In this document: positions 7,471 through 15,843 of the stretch, one piece after another
Layout: each line of letters begins with the position of its first letter
Numbering within the stretch: the stretch's first letter is position 1
Source: an uncultured Piscinibacter sp.
Lineage (GTDB): Bacteria > Pseudomonadota > Gammaproteobacteria > Burkholderiales > Burkholderiaceae_C
Assembly (NCBI RefSeq): GCF_937952055.1
Contig: NZ_CALFYO010000021.1
Coordinates: 744,001-808,000, forward strand
Direction of reading: 5' to 3'
DNA length: 64,000 nt
Notes under the pieces: generated by a model
Database searches by the model: none
The model's input: the letters and a program-made list of their open reading frames with translations, nothing else
Told to the model about the DNA's origin: nothing
Position numbers and translations under genes: made by a program

Positions 7471-8081
7471 GAACGCGACTCCTCCGTCTTGAGCGAGGCC
7501 TCCGGTGCCGCGGGCGTCTTGCCGCCCACCTCGAAGAAGGTGTACGACAGCGTGATCGTGCGCACGTCCTTCGGCAGCTTGGGGTCGATGATGAAGACGA
7601 CCGGCCACTGCTTGCTCTCGCCCGGCCGCAGCACGTACTCGTTGAAGCAGAAGCACTCCAGCTTGTTGAAGTGCGCCATCGCCTGGCGCGGTGCATAGCT
7701 CGGGATGGCCTGTGCAGCCATGGTGCGGTTCTGCACGTTCCGGAACTCGTACATCACGGTGGTCATCTCGCCCGGATGCACGTCGACCGAGCGCTGCGCC
7801 GGCTTGAACTCCCACGGCCCGCGCACGTTGGCGTCGAACTCCACCGTGACGACGCGGCTCGTGTCGACCTGCGTATTGCGGCTCGATGGGGCGTTGCCCG
7901 GCACCTTGCGTTCGGCCACCGACAGCACGTTGATGCCCAGCGCCGAGCAGATCGCGCGGTACATCGGCACCAGCGCGTAGCCGAAGCCGAACATCAGCGC
8001 GGCCACGACCACGAGCTTGCCGACCATGCGCAGGTTGTCGCCGCGCAGGGTCGGGTCTTGCTGGCCGGGAACGTTCGCCAT
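7467..8081 (-). CDS. ctaG: Cytochrome c oxidase assembly protein CtaG/Cox11
   Basis: A 204-residue copper chaperone that inserts CuB into subunit I. It has one membrane anchor (about residues 21-39) and a periplasmic immunoglobulin-like domain with the copper-binding CFCF motif (Cys143, Cys145 in LECFCFNEYVL). A third conserved cysteine follows the membrane helix (Cys45). It lies seven bases after the 39-residue assembly gene and overlaps the DUF2970 start by four bases. Confidence 0.96.
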   Translation of the reverse strand: MANVPGQQDPTLRGDNLRMVGKLVVVAALMFGFGYALVPMYRAICSALGINVLSVAERKVPGNAPSSRNTQVDTSRVVTVEFDANVRGPWEFKPAQRSVDVHPGEMTTVMYEFRNVQNRTMAAQAIPSYAPRQAMAHFNKLECFCFNEYVLRPGESKQWPVVFIIDPKLPKDVRTITLSYTFFEVGGKTPAAPEASLKTEESRS

Positions 8082-8088
8082 GCCGGAA

Positions 8089-8208
8089 TCAGATGCCGAA
8101 CAGCGCGCTCTTGGCCATGAAGCCGAGGAACAACACCAGCGCCACCGAGGCCAGGATCAGACCCAGGCGGACGTTGTTCTTCCTCTGCTCTCGCGTCATG
8201 GCAGCCAT
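8089..8208 (-). CDS. Cytochrome oxidase small assembly protein (39 aa)
   Basis: A very short gene between coxA and cox11. The product has a basic N-terminus (MTREQRKNNVRLG) and one membrane helix (about residues 15-31), ending MAKSALFGI. Its size, place and sequence fit the small proteins annotated as cytochrome oxidase small assembly protein in Burkholderiales. The upstream ATG at 8208 overlaps the coxA stop region; the second ATG at 8199 would give 36 residues. The stop lies seven bases before cox11. It is probably a helper for subunit I or Cox11, by context. Confidence 0.82.
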   Translation of the reverse strand: MAAMTREQRKNNVRLGLILASVALVLFLGFMAKSALFGI

Positions 8209-8209
8209 C

Positions 8210-9829
8210 TCAGCCGAGCACCTTGGTCGCCTGCGGGTTCAGCAGCGGCGGGGTTTCGAAGGTGTGGAACGGTGCCGGCGACGGCACTTCCCATTCCAGG
8301 CCCTCGGCGCCGTCCCAGGGCTTCTGCGGCGCCTTCTCGCCCTGGCCGCGCATCATCGGCAGGACGACGAAGAAGAAGAAGTACACCTGCATCAGGCCAA
8401 AACCGAACGCACCCACCGAGGCGATGGCGTTGAAGTCGGCGAACTGCATCGGATAGTCGGCATAGCGGCGCGGCATGCCGGCCAGGCCGAGGAAGTGCAT
8501 CGGGAAGAAGGTGATGTTGAAGAACACCAGCGAGCCCCAGAAGTGGATCTTGCCGCGCGTCTCGGAGTACATCACGCCGGTCCACTTCGGACCCCAGTAG
8601 TACACCCCGGCGAACAGCGCGAACAGCGAGCCGGCCACCAGCACGTAATGGAAGTGCGCCACCACGTAGTAGGTGTCCTGGATCTGGATGTCGATCGGCG
8701 CCATCGCGCAGATCAGGCCGGTGAAGCCGCCCATCGTGAACACGAAGATGAAGCCGACGGCCCACAGCATCGGCGTCTCGAAGGTCATGGAGCCGCGCCA
8801 CATCGTCGCCACCCAGTTGAAAACCTTCACGCCGGTGGGCACCGCGATCAGCATGGTGGCGTACATGAAGAACAGTTGGCCCGTCACCGGCATGCCCGTG
8901 GTGAACATGTGGTGCGCCCACACGATGAACGACAGGATGGCGATCGACGCAGTGGCATACACCATCGACGTGTAGCCGAACAGCGGCTTGCGGGCGAAGG
9001 CCGGGATGATCGCGCTGATGATGCCGAACGCCGGCAGGATCATGATGTAGACCTCGGGGTGACCGAAGAACCAGAAGATGTGCTGGTACATCACCGGGTC
9101 GCCGCCGCCGGCCGGGTTGAAGAAATGCGTGCCGAAGTGGCGGTCGGTCAGCGTCATCGTGATCGCGCCGGCCAGCACCGGCATCACCGCGATCAGCAGG
9201 TAGGCGGTGATCAGCCAGGTCCAGCAGAACAGCGGCATCTTCATCAGCGTCATGCGCGGGGCGCGCATGTTCAGGATCGTCACGATGATGTTGATCGAGC
9301 CCATGATCGAGCTGGCGCCCATGATGTGCATCGCGAAGATGCCGGCGTCCATGCTCGGGCCCATCTGCAGCGTGAGCGGCGCGTACAGCGTCCAGCCCGC
9401 CGCCGGGGCGCCGCCCGGCATGAAGAACGAGCCGACGAGCATCAGGCCGGCCGGGATCAGCAGCCAGAAGCTCAGGTTGTTCATGCGCGCGAAGGCCATG
9501 TCCGCCGCGCCGATCTGCAGCGGGATCATCCAGTTCGCGAAGCCGACGAATGCCGGCATGATCGCGCCGAACACCATGATCAGGCCGTGCATGGTGGTCA
9601 GCTGGTTGAACAGCTGCGGGTTGACGACCTGCAGGCCGGGCTGGAACAGCTCGGCGCGGATCAGCAGCGCGAGCACGCCACCGACCATCAGCATGGTGAA
9701 CGAGAACAGCAGGTACATCGTGCCGATGTCCTTGTGGTTCGTCGCGTACAGCCAGCGGCGCCAGCCGGTCGGCGCGTGGTGGTCGTGATCGTGGGCGTGG
9801 TCGCCGTGGTGGTCGAGAACTGCGCTCAT
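8210..9829 (-). CDS. coxA: Cytochrome c oxidase subunit I
   Basis: A 539-residue heme-copper oxidase catalytic subunit with 12 helices. The heme a3-CuB site shows WFFGHPEVYIMILPAFG, including the His-Tyr pair that is cross-linked in type A oxidases, and the low-spin and CuB histidines occur in WAHHMFTTG and AHFHYVL. D-channel residues around NWMIPLQIGAADMAFARMNN indicate the A1 subclass. The N-terminus is His- and Asp-rich (DHHGDHAHDHDHHAP). It follows coxB by 27 bases and precedes the small assembly gene. Confidence 0.98.
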   Translation of the reverse strand: MSAVLDHHGDHAHDHDHHAPTGWRRWLYATNHKDIGTMYLLFSFTMLMVGGVLALLIRAELFQPGLQVVNPQLFNQLTTMHGLIMVFGAIMPAFVGFANWMIPLQIGAADMAFARMNNLSFWLLIPAGLMLVGSFFMPGGAPAAGWTLYAPLTLQMGPSMDAGIFAMHIMGASSIMGSINIIVTILNMRAPRMTLMKMPLFCWTWLITAYLLIAVMPVLAGAITMTLTDRHFGTHFFNPAGGGDPVMYQHIFWFFGHPEVYIMILPAFGIISAIIPAFARKPLFGYTSMVYATASIAILSFIVWAHHMFTTGMPVTGQLFFMYATMLIAVPTGVKVFNWVATMWRGSMTFETPMLWAVGFIFVFTMGGFTGLICAMAPIDIQIQDTYYVVAHFHYVLVAGSLFALFAGVYYWGPKWTGVMYSETRGKIHFWGSLVFFNITFFPMHFLGLAGMPRRYADYPMQFADFNAIASVGAFGFGLMQVYFFFFVVLPMMRGQGEKAPQKPWDGAEGLEWEVPSPAPFHTFETPPLLNPQATKVLG

Positions 9830-9856
9830 GACGTTTCCTTGGAATGCGACGAATGC

Positions 9857-11032
9857 TTACTTGCGGGCGGCGAGCACGTCGGCCGGCTGCACCAGCTGGC
9901 CGGTCTTGTTCGACCAGCTGTTCTTCGTGTAGGTGATCACCGCGGCGATCTCGGTGTCCGACAGCTGTTTCCAGGCCGGCATCGCGCCGTTGTTCTGGCC
10001 GTTGAGCAGCACAGCGATCTGCTTGCTCTTGTCGGCATCGAGCACCACCGGCGAGCCGTCGACCGGCTTGATCGGGCCGGCACCCTTGCCGCTCGCCTGG
10101 TGGCACGCCGCGCAGTTCGCCGCGTAGACCTTCTCACCGCGCGCGAGCAGTTCCTCGAGCTTCCAGACCTTGGCCGGGTCGTCGGCGGCGGCGGCCATCT
10201 CCTTCTTCTTGCCTTCGACCCAGGCGGCGTAGTCGGCCTGCGAAAGCACCTTCACGTGGATCGGCATGTAGGCGTGCTCCTTGCCGCACAGCTCGGCGCA
10301 CTGACCATAGAAGTCACCCGTCTTCTCGGCGCGGAACCAAGTGTCGCGCACGAAGCCCGGGATCGCGTCCTGCTTGATGCCAAAGGCCGGCACCATGAAG
10401 GCGTGGATCACGTCGTTGGCAGTGGTGATGATGCGGACCTTCTTGTCCACCGGCACGACCAGCGGGTTGTCGACCTTCAGCAGGTAGTTGTCGGTCGCGG
10501 GCGGCTTGCCGCTGTTGGACATCTCGCGGTGCGTCACGTCGAGCGTGGAGAGGAAACCGATGCCCTCGCCCTCGCCCTTCAGGTAGTCGTAGCCCCACTT
10601 CCACTGGTAACCTGTGGCCTTGATGGTCAGGTCGGCGGAACTGGTGTCCTTCATCGCCACGACCACCTTGGTGGCCGGCAGCGCCATCAGCACGACGATG
10701 ACCAGCGGCACGATGGTCCAGACGATCTCGACAGTGGTGCTCTCGTGAAAGTTGGCGGCCTTCGCGCCCCGGCTGCGACGGTGCTTGATGATCGAATAGA
10801 ACATCACGCCGAACACGCCGATGAAGATGATCGTGCAGATCACCAGCATGAAGTAGTGCAGCCACTGCTGCTCGGCGGCGATCTTGGTGACCGGCGGGTG
10901 CAGGTCGAGCTGGTTGACCGCCGGCCCGCCCGGCAGGCTGTTGACGGCCAGCGCGGCCTGCGTGGCCAGCGTTGCGCCCGCCGTGACGGCGATGCGCGCC
11001 AGCGTTGCCCGGAGTGATTTGATCGTCTTCAT
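9857..11032 (-). CDS. coxB: Cytochrome c oxidase subunit II fused to cytochrome c (caa3 type)
   Basis: A 391-residue protein: signal peptide (1-29), two membrane helices (about 58-81 and 103-124), a CuA cupredoxin domain and a C-terminal class I cytochrome c. The CuA ligands are His210, Cys245, Cys249, His253 and Met256. The added heme c domain carries CAACH (Cys307, Cys310, His311) with Met351 in GAMPAW as likely distal ligand. The fusion makes this a caa3-like oxidase able to accept electrons through its own heme c. The ATG at 11032 (MKTIKSLR) begins the signal peptide; an upstream in-frame start would run through the DUF2244 gene. Confidence 0.97.
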   Translation of the reverse strand: MKTIKSLRATLARIAVTAGATLATQAALAVNSLPGGPAVNQLDLHPPVTKIAAEQQWLHYFMLVICTIIFIGVFGVMFYSIIKHRRSRGAKAANFHESTTVEIVWTIVPLVIVVLMALPATKVVVAMKDTSSADLTIKATGYQWKWGYDYLKGEGEGIGFLSTLDVTHREMSNSGKPPATDNYLLKVDNPLVVPVDKKVRIITTANDVIHAFMVPAFGIKQDAIPGFVRDTWFRAEKTGDFYGQCAELCGKEHAYMPIHVKVLSQADYAAWVEGKKKEMAAAADDPAKVWKLEELLARGEKVYAANCAACHQASGKGAGPIKPVDGSPVVLDADKSKQIAVLLNGQNNGAMPAWKQLSDTEIAAVITYTKNSWSNKTGQLVQPADVLAARK

Positions 11033-11048
11033 CGTTATCGCGTCAGTT

Positions 11049-11618
11049 TCAAGATCCCGCCCAGGCCGCGCCGGGCACGAGGCCCTGCACCGCTCCATGC
11101 TGCGTCAGCACCCACCGCATCTCGTCGGCGAGTTGTCCGCGCAGTTCGGGGCGCACGAAGCGCCCCACGACCACCTTCTTTCCCCGCTCCGACAGCTCGA
11201 TCAACGAGCCGTCGTCCCCCGCGGGCGACACCCTCACCCACGCGGTGCAGAACTCGCACCGCTCGGTGTGCGGACCGCAGGCCCGCTCCACCGTGAGCAT
11301 GCCACCCTGCAGCCGGATGCTCTCGCGATCCGTCGCGTGCCGCGCATGCACCAGCAGCGCCACGCCGACCGCCAGAACCTCCAGCCAGGCGAAGGGCATG
11401 ACCAGTCTCGCGCCCAGCCACCAGAATATTCCGGCAATGGCGAGCGAGACACTGCTCAGCCCCAGGTAAAACCCCAACATCTGCCTCGGCGTCAACGAAC
11501 AGTTGCGCCGAAGATCCCACTGCACCGAACCCCCACCCACCGCTGCCTGGCTGGCCCGGCCGAACTGCAGTCGCCCGGTTTCTGTCGCCTGCGGCACAAG
11601 GGATGAGTCGATCGCCAT
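11049..11618 (-). CDS. DUF2244 membrane protein, first gene of the cox operon
   Basis: A 189-residue protein with two adjacent membrane helices (about residues 49-67 and 70-90) followed by a soluble domain. The pattern NCSLTPRQMLGFYLGL near residue 40 and CEFCTAWVRV later are typical of DUF2244, which often sits at the head of Burkholderiales oxidase operons. The stop is 16 bases before coxB. GAGAAGG just before the ATG may serve as ribosome binding site. Molecular function is not known. Confidence 0.85.
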   Translation of the reverse strand: MAIDSSLVPQATETGRLQFGRASQAAVGGGSVQWDLRRNCSLTPRQMLGFYLGLSSVSLAIAGIFWWLGARLVMPFAWLEVLAVGVALLVHARHATDRESIRLQGGMLTVERACGPHTERCEFCTAWVRVSPAGDDGSLIELSERGKKVVVGRFVRPELRGQLADEMRWVLTQHGAVQGLVPGAAWAGS

Positions 11619-11693
11619 GCCTTCTCACGTACTGCCTAACCCTGCCGCCAGAAGCACAGCCGTATCGACCGTGCTTTGATCAACTGCAAGAGT

Positions 11694-12617
11694 TTAGCGC
11701 ACCGGCTTTGCGTTTTTGCCACGGACCATGGCGCGCATGTCGTCGAGCTGAACATTCGTCACCTCCGCCACCTTGGCGCGTGGCGCCGCGCGGAAGGCAT
11801 GGCCATAGGCCACCTCGAAGCTCAGCGACGGACGTCCGTCGGCACCGGCCAGCGACTCGAGCTGATGCAGCAGCCGCTGCCGCCAGCGCGGCGTGCGGCA
11901 GCCGCTCATGCGCAGCGGCGCGGCATTGCCACCGAGCGCACGCAGTTCGTCGAGCAGGGCCTGCGCATTCGGCCACTGCAGTGTGATCACCTCCTGGTCC
12001 ATCACCGGGTCGGCAAAGCCGGCGTGCACGAGCATGTCACCGAGGTCATGCATGTCGATGAAGTTCGGCGTCGGCGCGGGCCAGCCCAGGCCCTGGTAGA
12101 GCGAACGCAGCTCTCGCAGCGTGCCCGGCCCGAGGCAGGAGAACATCACGAAGCCGTCCACCGCGAGCGCACGCTGCCAGCGTGCGAACAGCGCCGGCGG
12201 ATCGACCACTGCGTGCAGCATCATGTTCGCCCACACGAGTTGCGAGCCCTCGGGCAGGGGATCGGTGTCTCTGAGCACGAGCGGCGCGGCCGCCGTCCAG
12301 CGCCTGGCAGACCACCACGGCCGCGTCGACGCCGCCTCGCTGCGCGCGCGCAACTCCGCCGTCGGCTCGACGACGATGCGGCGCGCATCGGGGTAGGCCC
12401 GCTCGAGCAATCCTGCACCGCCGCCGAGCCAGCTCCACCAGTCGATCACCTGGGCCGGCTTCATGCGCACGATCGCCAGGCGCTCGGCCATGCGGCGCGC
12501 GACCTCGCAGTGCAGCCAGGGCGGCCCGCTGGCGCGCGCCAGGCGCCGCAGCACGGCGGCGATCGCCACCGGGTCCAGCCCGCGCGCGGAAGGGTCGGGG
12601 GCGGGCGTTGCACTCAT
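11694..12617 (-). CDS. BioC-like SAM-dependent methyltransferase
   Basis: A 307-residue class I methyltransferase-like protein. The SAM-binding region (VIDWWSWLGGGAGLLE, then RRIVVEP) keeps the glycine cluster but differs from the usual DxGxGxG. A FMFSCLGPGTLRELRSLY segment and DMHDLGDML match BioC (malonyl-ACP methyltransferase) homologues from betaproteobacteria. BioC masks malonyl-ACP for pimelate synthesis in biotin formation, but no other bio gene is here, so the substrate is uncertain. The ATG at 12617 is chosen over longer in-frame starts because a TATACT box lies eight bases upstream. It overlaps divergently with comF control sequences. Confidence 0.75.
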   Translation of the reverse strand: MSATPAPDPSARGLDPVAIAAVLRRLARASGPPWLHCEVARRMAERLAIVRMKPAQVIDWWSWLGGGAGLLERAYPDARRIVVEPTAELRARSEAASTRPWWSARRWTAAAPLVLRDTDPLPEGSQLVWANMMLHAVVDPPALFARWQRALAVDGFVMFSCLGPGTLRELRSLYQGLGWPAPTPNFIDMHDLGDMLVHAGFADPVMDQEVITLQWPNAQALLDELRALGGNAAPLRMSGCRTPRWRQRLLHQLESLAGADGRPSLSFEVAYGHAFRAAPRAKVAEVTNVQLDDMRAMVRGKNAKPVR

Positions 12618-12625
12618 GGGCGGGC

Positions 12626-12633
12626 AGTATATT
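12626..12633. promoter_or_regulatory. Overlapping back-to-back -10 boxes for bioC-like gene and comF
   Basis: Within eight bases, the top strand reads TATATT (12628-12633) six bases before a GTG start for comF at 12640, and the bottom strand reads TATACT (complement of 12626-12631) eight bases before the ATG of the methyltransferase at 12617. Both spacings predict transcription starting at or beside the start codon. No convincing -35 is visible for either. Confidence 0.5.
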
Positions 12634-12639
12634 GAGCCG

Positions 12640-13329
12640 GTGTCGCTCGCCCCGTCGCTTGCCACCCTGCCCGGGCAATGCAGCATCTGCCGCGCCTGGG
12701 GACGCGGGGCGCTGTGCGCGACATGTCGCTTGGCGTTCGCCGTCCGCAGGTCACGCTGCACGCGCTGCGCGATCGCGCTCCCCCCAGGCCAGCCGGTCTG
12801 CGGCGCCTGCCTGCGCGAGCCCCCGCCGTTCGAGCGCAGCGTCGCAGCGCTCGACTATGCACCGCCGTGGGACGCGCTGATCCGCCACTACAAATTCCAC
12901 GAACGCCCCGAGCTCGCGGCGCTGCTCGCCGGGCTGCTGCGCGAGGCCGTGCGCGATGAGCCGACGCCCGACCTGCTGCTGCCCGCCCCCCTGAGCGAGG
13001 CCCGCCTGCGCGAGCGCGGCTTCAACCAGGCGTGGGAGATCGCGCGCCGCCTCGGACCGCGCGCCGACGCGCGGCTGCTGCTGCGTATCCGCGACACGCC
13101 GCACCAGGCCGACCTGCCGCTCGACCTCCGCTTCGCCAATGTGCGCGGCGCCTACGCCGTGGAACCGCTGCGCCTCGCGCAAGTCGAGGGACGGCATGTG
13201 GCGCTCGTCGACGACGTGCTGACCACCGGCGCCACCGCCGCGGAGATGGCGCGCACACTGCTCGCCGCCGGCGCCGCGCGCGTGCACCTGTGGGTGCTGG
13301 CGCGCACGCCGCACCCCGCCGACCCGTGA
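12640..13329 (+). CDS. comF: ComF family phosphoribosyltransferase-like protein
   Basis: A 229-residue ComF/GntX homologue. The N-terminus has a four-cysteine zinc-ribbon pattern (CSICRAWGRGALCATC, then CTRCAI and CGAC), followed by a type I PRTase domain with PRPP loop VALVDDVLTTGATAAEMA. ComF proteins act in DNA uptake in naturally competent bacteria and are widespread otherwise. The GTG at 12640 is preferred because TATATT lies six bases upstream; the ATG at 12616 would give 237 residues but would overlap the divergent methyltransferase start. trmL follows after 34 bases. Confidence 0.85.
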   Translation: MSLAPSLATLPGQCSICRAWGRGALCATCRLAFAVRRSRCTRCAIALPPGQPVCGACLREPPPFERSVAALDYAPPWDALIRHYKFHERPELAALLAGLLREAVRDEPTPDLLLPAPLSEARLRERGFNQAWEIARRLGPRADARLLLRIRDTPHQADLPLDLRFANVRGAYAVEPLRLAQVEGRHVALVDDVLTTGATAAEMARTLLAAGAARVHLWVLARTPHPADP

Positions 13330-13349
13330 GCACGCGCTGGCGGTTGCAC

Positions 13350-13355
13350 GACAAT
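13350..13355 (+). promoter_or_regulatory. Start-proximal -10 box of trmL
   Basis: GACAAT lies eight bases before the trmL ATG at 13364, in the 34-base gap after comF. The spacing again predicts a leaderless or near-leaderless mRNA. A TTGCAC directly upstream is too close to be its -35. Confidence 0.35.
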
Positions 13356-13363
13356 CGCGCGCC

Positions 13364-13870
13364 ATGTTTAACATCGTGCTCGTCCACCCTGAGATTCCGC
13401 CGAACACCGGCAACGTGATCCGGCTCGCTGCCAACACCGGCTGCACGCTGCACTTGATCGAGCCGCTCGGCTTCTCGATGGATGACAAGTTGCTCGTGCG
13501 CGCCGGGCTCGATTACCACGAATACGCCAGCGTGCGGCGCCATGCGTCGTGGCCCGACTTCGAGCGCGACTGCGCGCCGTCGCCACGGCGCTGCTTCGCC
13601 TTCACCACGCGCGGCACGCGGTCGTTCGCGGAGGTGGCGTGGCAGGCCGGCGACTGGCTCGTGTTCGGCTCGGAGAGCGCCGGCCTGCCCCCCGCATTGC
13701 GCGAGCGCTTCGCGCCGGCGCAGCGGCTGCGGCTGCCGATGCGTGCCGGCCAGCGCAGCCTCAACCTCAGCAACGCGGTGTCAGTGGCGGTGTTCGAGGC
13801 CTGGCGGCAGTGTGGCTATGCCGGCAGCACACCGATGCCGTCGACGGCGTCGCCGCCTACTCCGGCTTGA
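13364..13870 (+). CDS. trmL: tRNA (cytidine(34)-2'-O)-methyltransferase TrmL
   Basis: A 168-residue SPOUT-class methyltransferase that 2'-O-methylates the wobble base of tRNA-Leu isoacceptors. The three SPOUT motifs are present: PPNTGNVIRLAANTG near the N-terminus, WLVFGSESAGLP, and RSLNLSNAVSVAVFEAWRQ forming the trefoil knot. Length fits the family (E. coli 157). It converges on the Bug-type binding protein, and the last 14 bases of the two genes overlap. Confidence 0.95.
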   Translation: MFNIVLVHPEIPPNTGNVIRLAANTGCTLHLIEPLGFSMDDKLLVRAGLDYHEYASVRRHASWPDFERDCAPSPRRCFAFTTRGTRSFAEVAWQAGDWLVFGSESAGLPPALRERFAPAQRLRLPMRAGQRSLNLSNAVSVAVFEAWRQCGYAGSTPMPSTASPPTPA

Positions 13871-14828
13871 CGCCGGCCGCCTGGATCACCTTGGCCCAGC
13901 GGGTGCGCTCGCTGACCATCAGGTGGGCGAGTGCCGCCGGCGCCGTGCCCGCGGCGCTGAAGTACTGGCCCAGCATCTTGGTGCGCACCTCGTCGCCGCG
14001 GATGATGCGAACCAGTTCGCGCGACACGCGTTCGACGATCGCCACCGGCGTCCTCGCCGGCGCGAGTACGGCCTGCCAGGAGATCGCCTCGAAGGCCGGG
14101 TAGCCCTGCTCGGCCAGCGTCGGGAACTCGGGCAGCGCCGCCGAGCGGCCCAGCGTGGTGACCGCCAGGCCGCGCAACCTGCCGGCGCGCACTTGGCCCA
14201 TCGCGATGCCCGGCACCATGAAGCCAGCGTGGACCTGCCCAGCCAGGATGGCGTTGACCACCTGCGGGAAGCCCTGATACGGGACGTGCACCAGGTCGAC
14301 GCCGGCGCGGCTCTTGAAGAGCTCCATCGCCAAGTGGGACGCGCTGCCGTTGCCGACGCTGCCGTAATTCAGCTCGCCCGAGCGCGCCTTGGCAACACGC
14401 ACGAAGTCGGCGAGCGTCTCCACGCCGAGCCGGGGGTCGACGACGAGCAGGTTCGGCGAGGTGGCGACGAGGGTGACCGGTGCAAGCTCCTTCGCCGGGT
14501 CGTAGCCGAGCGACTTGCTGAGCAGCGGCGCCGTGACCAGCGGCCCCTGGATGGTGAAGAGCAGCGTGTGGCCGTCGGGCTCGGCCTTGGCGACGAGGCC
14601 GGTGCCGAGGTTGCCGCCGGCGCCGGGCTTGTTGTCCACCACCACCGGCTGGCCGAGCGCGGTGGCCAGCGGCTCGGCGATCAGCCGCCCGATGATGTCC
14701 GGCGAGCTACCCGGCGGGAACGGCACGACCAGCCTGATCGGCCGCGACGGCCAGGGCTGCGCCAACGACGGCAGCGCGATCGCGCCCGCACAGGCGGCGG
14801 CCGTGCGCAGCAGCAGGCGGCGTTGCAT
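13857..14828 (-). CDS. Bug/TctC family periplasmic solute-binding protein
   Basis: A 323-residue tripartite tricarboxylate transporter receptor. It begins with a signal peptide (MQRRLLLRTAAACAG to about residue 24), then the family motif WPSRPIRLVVPFPPGSSPD and the binding-loop segment GQPVVVDNKPGAGGNLGT. Such proteins bind carboxylates or other small organics outside the inner membrane. No TctA/TctB membrane genes are adjacent, so it is an orphan receptor, as is usual for the many Bug paralogues in Burkholderiales. The ligand cannot be read from sequence. It lies 12 bases after gpsA. Confidence 0.93.
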   Translation of the reverse strand: MQRRLLLRTAAACAGAIALPSLAQPWPSRPIRLVVPFPPGSSPDIIGRLIAEPLATALGQPVVVDNKPGAGGNLGTGLVAKAEPDGHTLLFTIQGPLVTAPLLSKSLGYDPAKELAPVTLVATSPNLLVVDPRLGVETLADFVRVAKARSGELNYGSVGNGSASHLAMELFKSRAGVDLVHVPYQGFPQVVNAILAGQVHAGFMVPGIAMGQVRAGRLRGLAVTTLGRSAALPEFPTLAEQGYPAFEAISWQAVLAPARTPVAIVERVSRELVRIIRGDEVRTKMLGQYFSAAGTAPAALAHLMVSERTRWAKVIQAAGVKPE

Positions 14829-14840
14829 GGCTTGCTCTCC

Positions 14841-15824
14841 TCAGTGTTCGGGACGCGCCTCGCGGCCCATCAGCAGGCCCAGCGCCTGCGCCGGTGTGAT
14901 GCGGCGCTCGAGCACGCCGACCACCGCCTCGGTGATCGGCATCGCGACCTGCAGCGAATGCGCGCGTTGCAGCACCGTCGCGGCGCTGAGCGCGCCCTCG
15001 GCGACATGGCCGAGTTCGGCGAGGATCTGCGGCAATGCCAACCCCTGCGCGAGCCGCAGGCCGACCTGGCGGTTGCGCGACAGGTCGCCGGTGGTGGTGA
15101 GCACGAGGTCACCGAGGCCGGACAGTCCCATGAAGGTCTCGGAGCGAGCGCCGAGCGCCACGCCCAGCCGCGTCATCTCGGCCAGGCCGCGCGTGATCAG
15201 CGCGGCACGCGCGTTCAGGCCGAGTTGCATGCCGTCGGCGATGCCGGTGGCAATGGCCATCACGTTCTTCACCGCGCCGCCGACCTCCACGCCGATCGGG
15301 TCGGTGGAGGTGTAGACGCGCAGGCTGTCGCTGTGGAAGGCCTCGACGGCCTGCTCGGTCAGCGCGGCGTCGCTGCTCGCCGCCACCAGCGCGGTGGGCT
15401 GGCCGCGCGCCACCTCGATCGCGAAGCTCGGGCCGGACAGCACACCGCAGCGCAGCGCGGGCGCGACGTCGCGCGCAATCTCGTGGCCGAGCCTGCCGCT
15501 GCCTTCCTGGAAGCCCTTGCACAGCCACAGCACGCCTGGCGCCCCGGCCGGCAACCGGCGCAGCATGCCCTCGAGGCCCGACATCGGCGTGGCCACCACG
15601 ATCAGCCCGCCGCGCGCATGCGCCACGGCGGCATCGAAATCGTCGCCGACGCGCAGTTCGGCGGGAAGCGGCGCGTCGGGAAGGTAGCGGCGGTTGCAGC
15701 GCTCGCGCCGCATGGCCGCGGCCTGCTCGGCGTCACGCGCCCACAGCAGCGTGTCCTGGCGGGTGCAGGCACTCACGGCGATGGCCGTGCCCCAGGCTCC
15801 CGCGCCCAGCACCGTCAGGTTCAT
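14841..15824 (-). CDS. gpsA: NAD(P)+-dependent glycerol-3-phosphate dehydrogenase
   Basis: A 327-residue cytosolic enzyme that reduces dihydroxyacetone phosphate to sn-glycerol 3-phosphate for phospholipid synthesis. The Rossmann motif GAGAWGTA is at residues 8-15; LSGPSFAIEVARGQPTA and the catalytic-lysine region GGAVKNVMAIATGIADG follow, with SETFMGLSGLGDLVLT in the C-terminal domain. It is 19 bases downstream of secB, an arrangement common in proteobacteria (secB-gpsA). Confidence 0.97.
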   Translation of the reverse strand: MNLTVLGAGAWGTAIAVSACTRQDTLLWARDAEQAAAMRRERCNRRYLPDAPLPAELRVGDDFDAAVAHARGGLIVVATPMSGLEGMLRRLPAGAPGVLWLCKGFQEGSGRLGHEIARDVAPALRCGVLSGPSFAIEVARGQPTALVAASSDAALTEQAVEAFHSDSLRVYTSTDPIGVEVGGAVKNVMAIATGIADGMQLGLNARAALITRGLAEMTRLGVALGARSETFMGLSGLGDLVLTTTGDLSRNRQVGLRLAQGLALPQILAELGHVAEGALSAATVLQRAHSLQVAMPITEAVVGVLERRITPAQALGLLMGREARPEH

Positions 15825-15843
15825 GGGTGCGGCGCAGGCCCCG

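Noticed and set aside
8093..11017. Very long open frame on the + strand opposite coxA and coxB
   Set aside because: It is His/Arg-rich with no domain, and the opposite strand encodes complete, motif-bearing oxidase subunits. High GC keeps antisense frames open.
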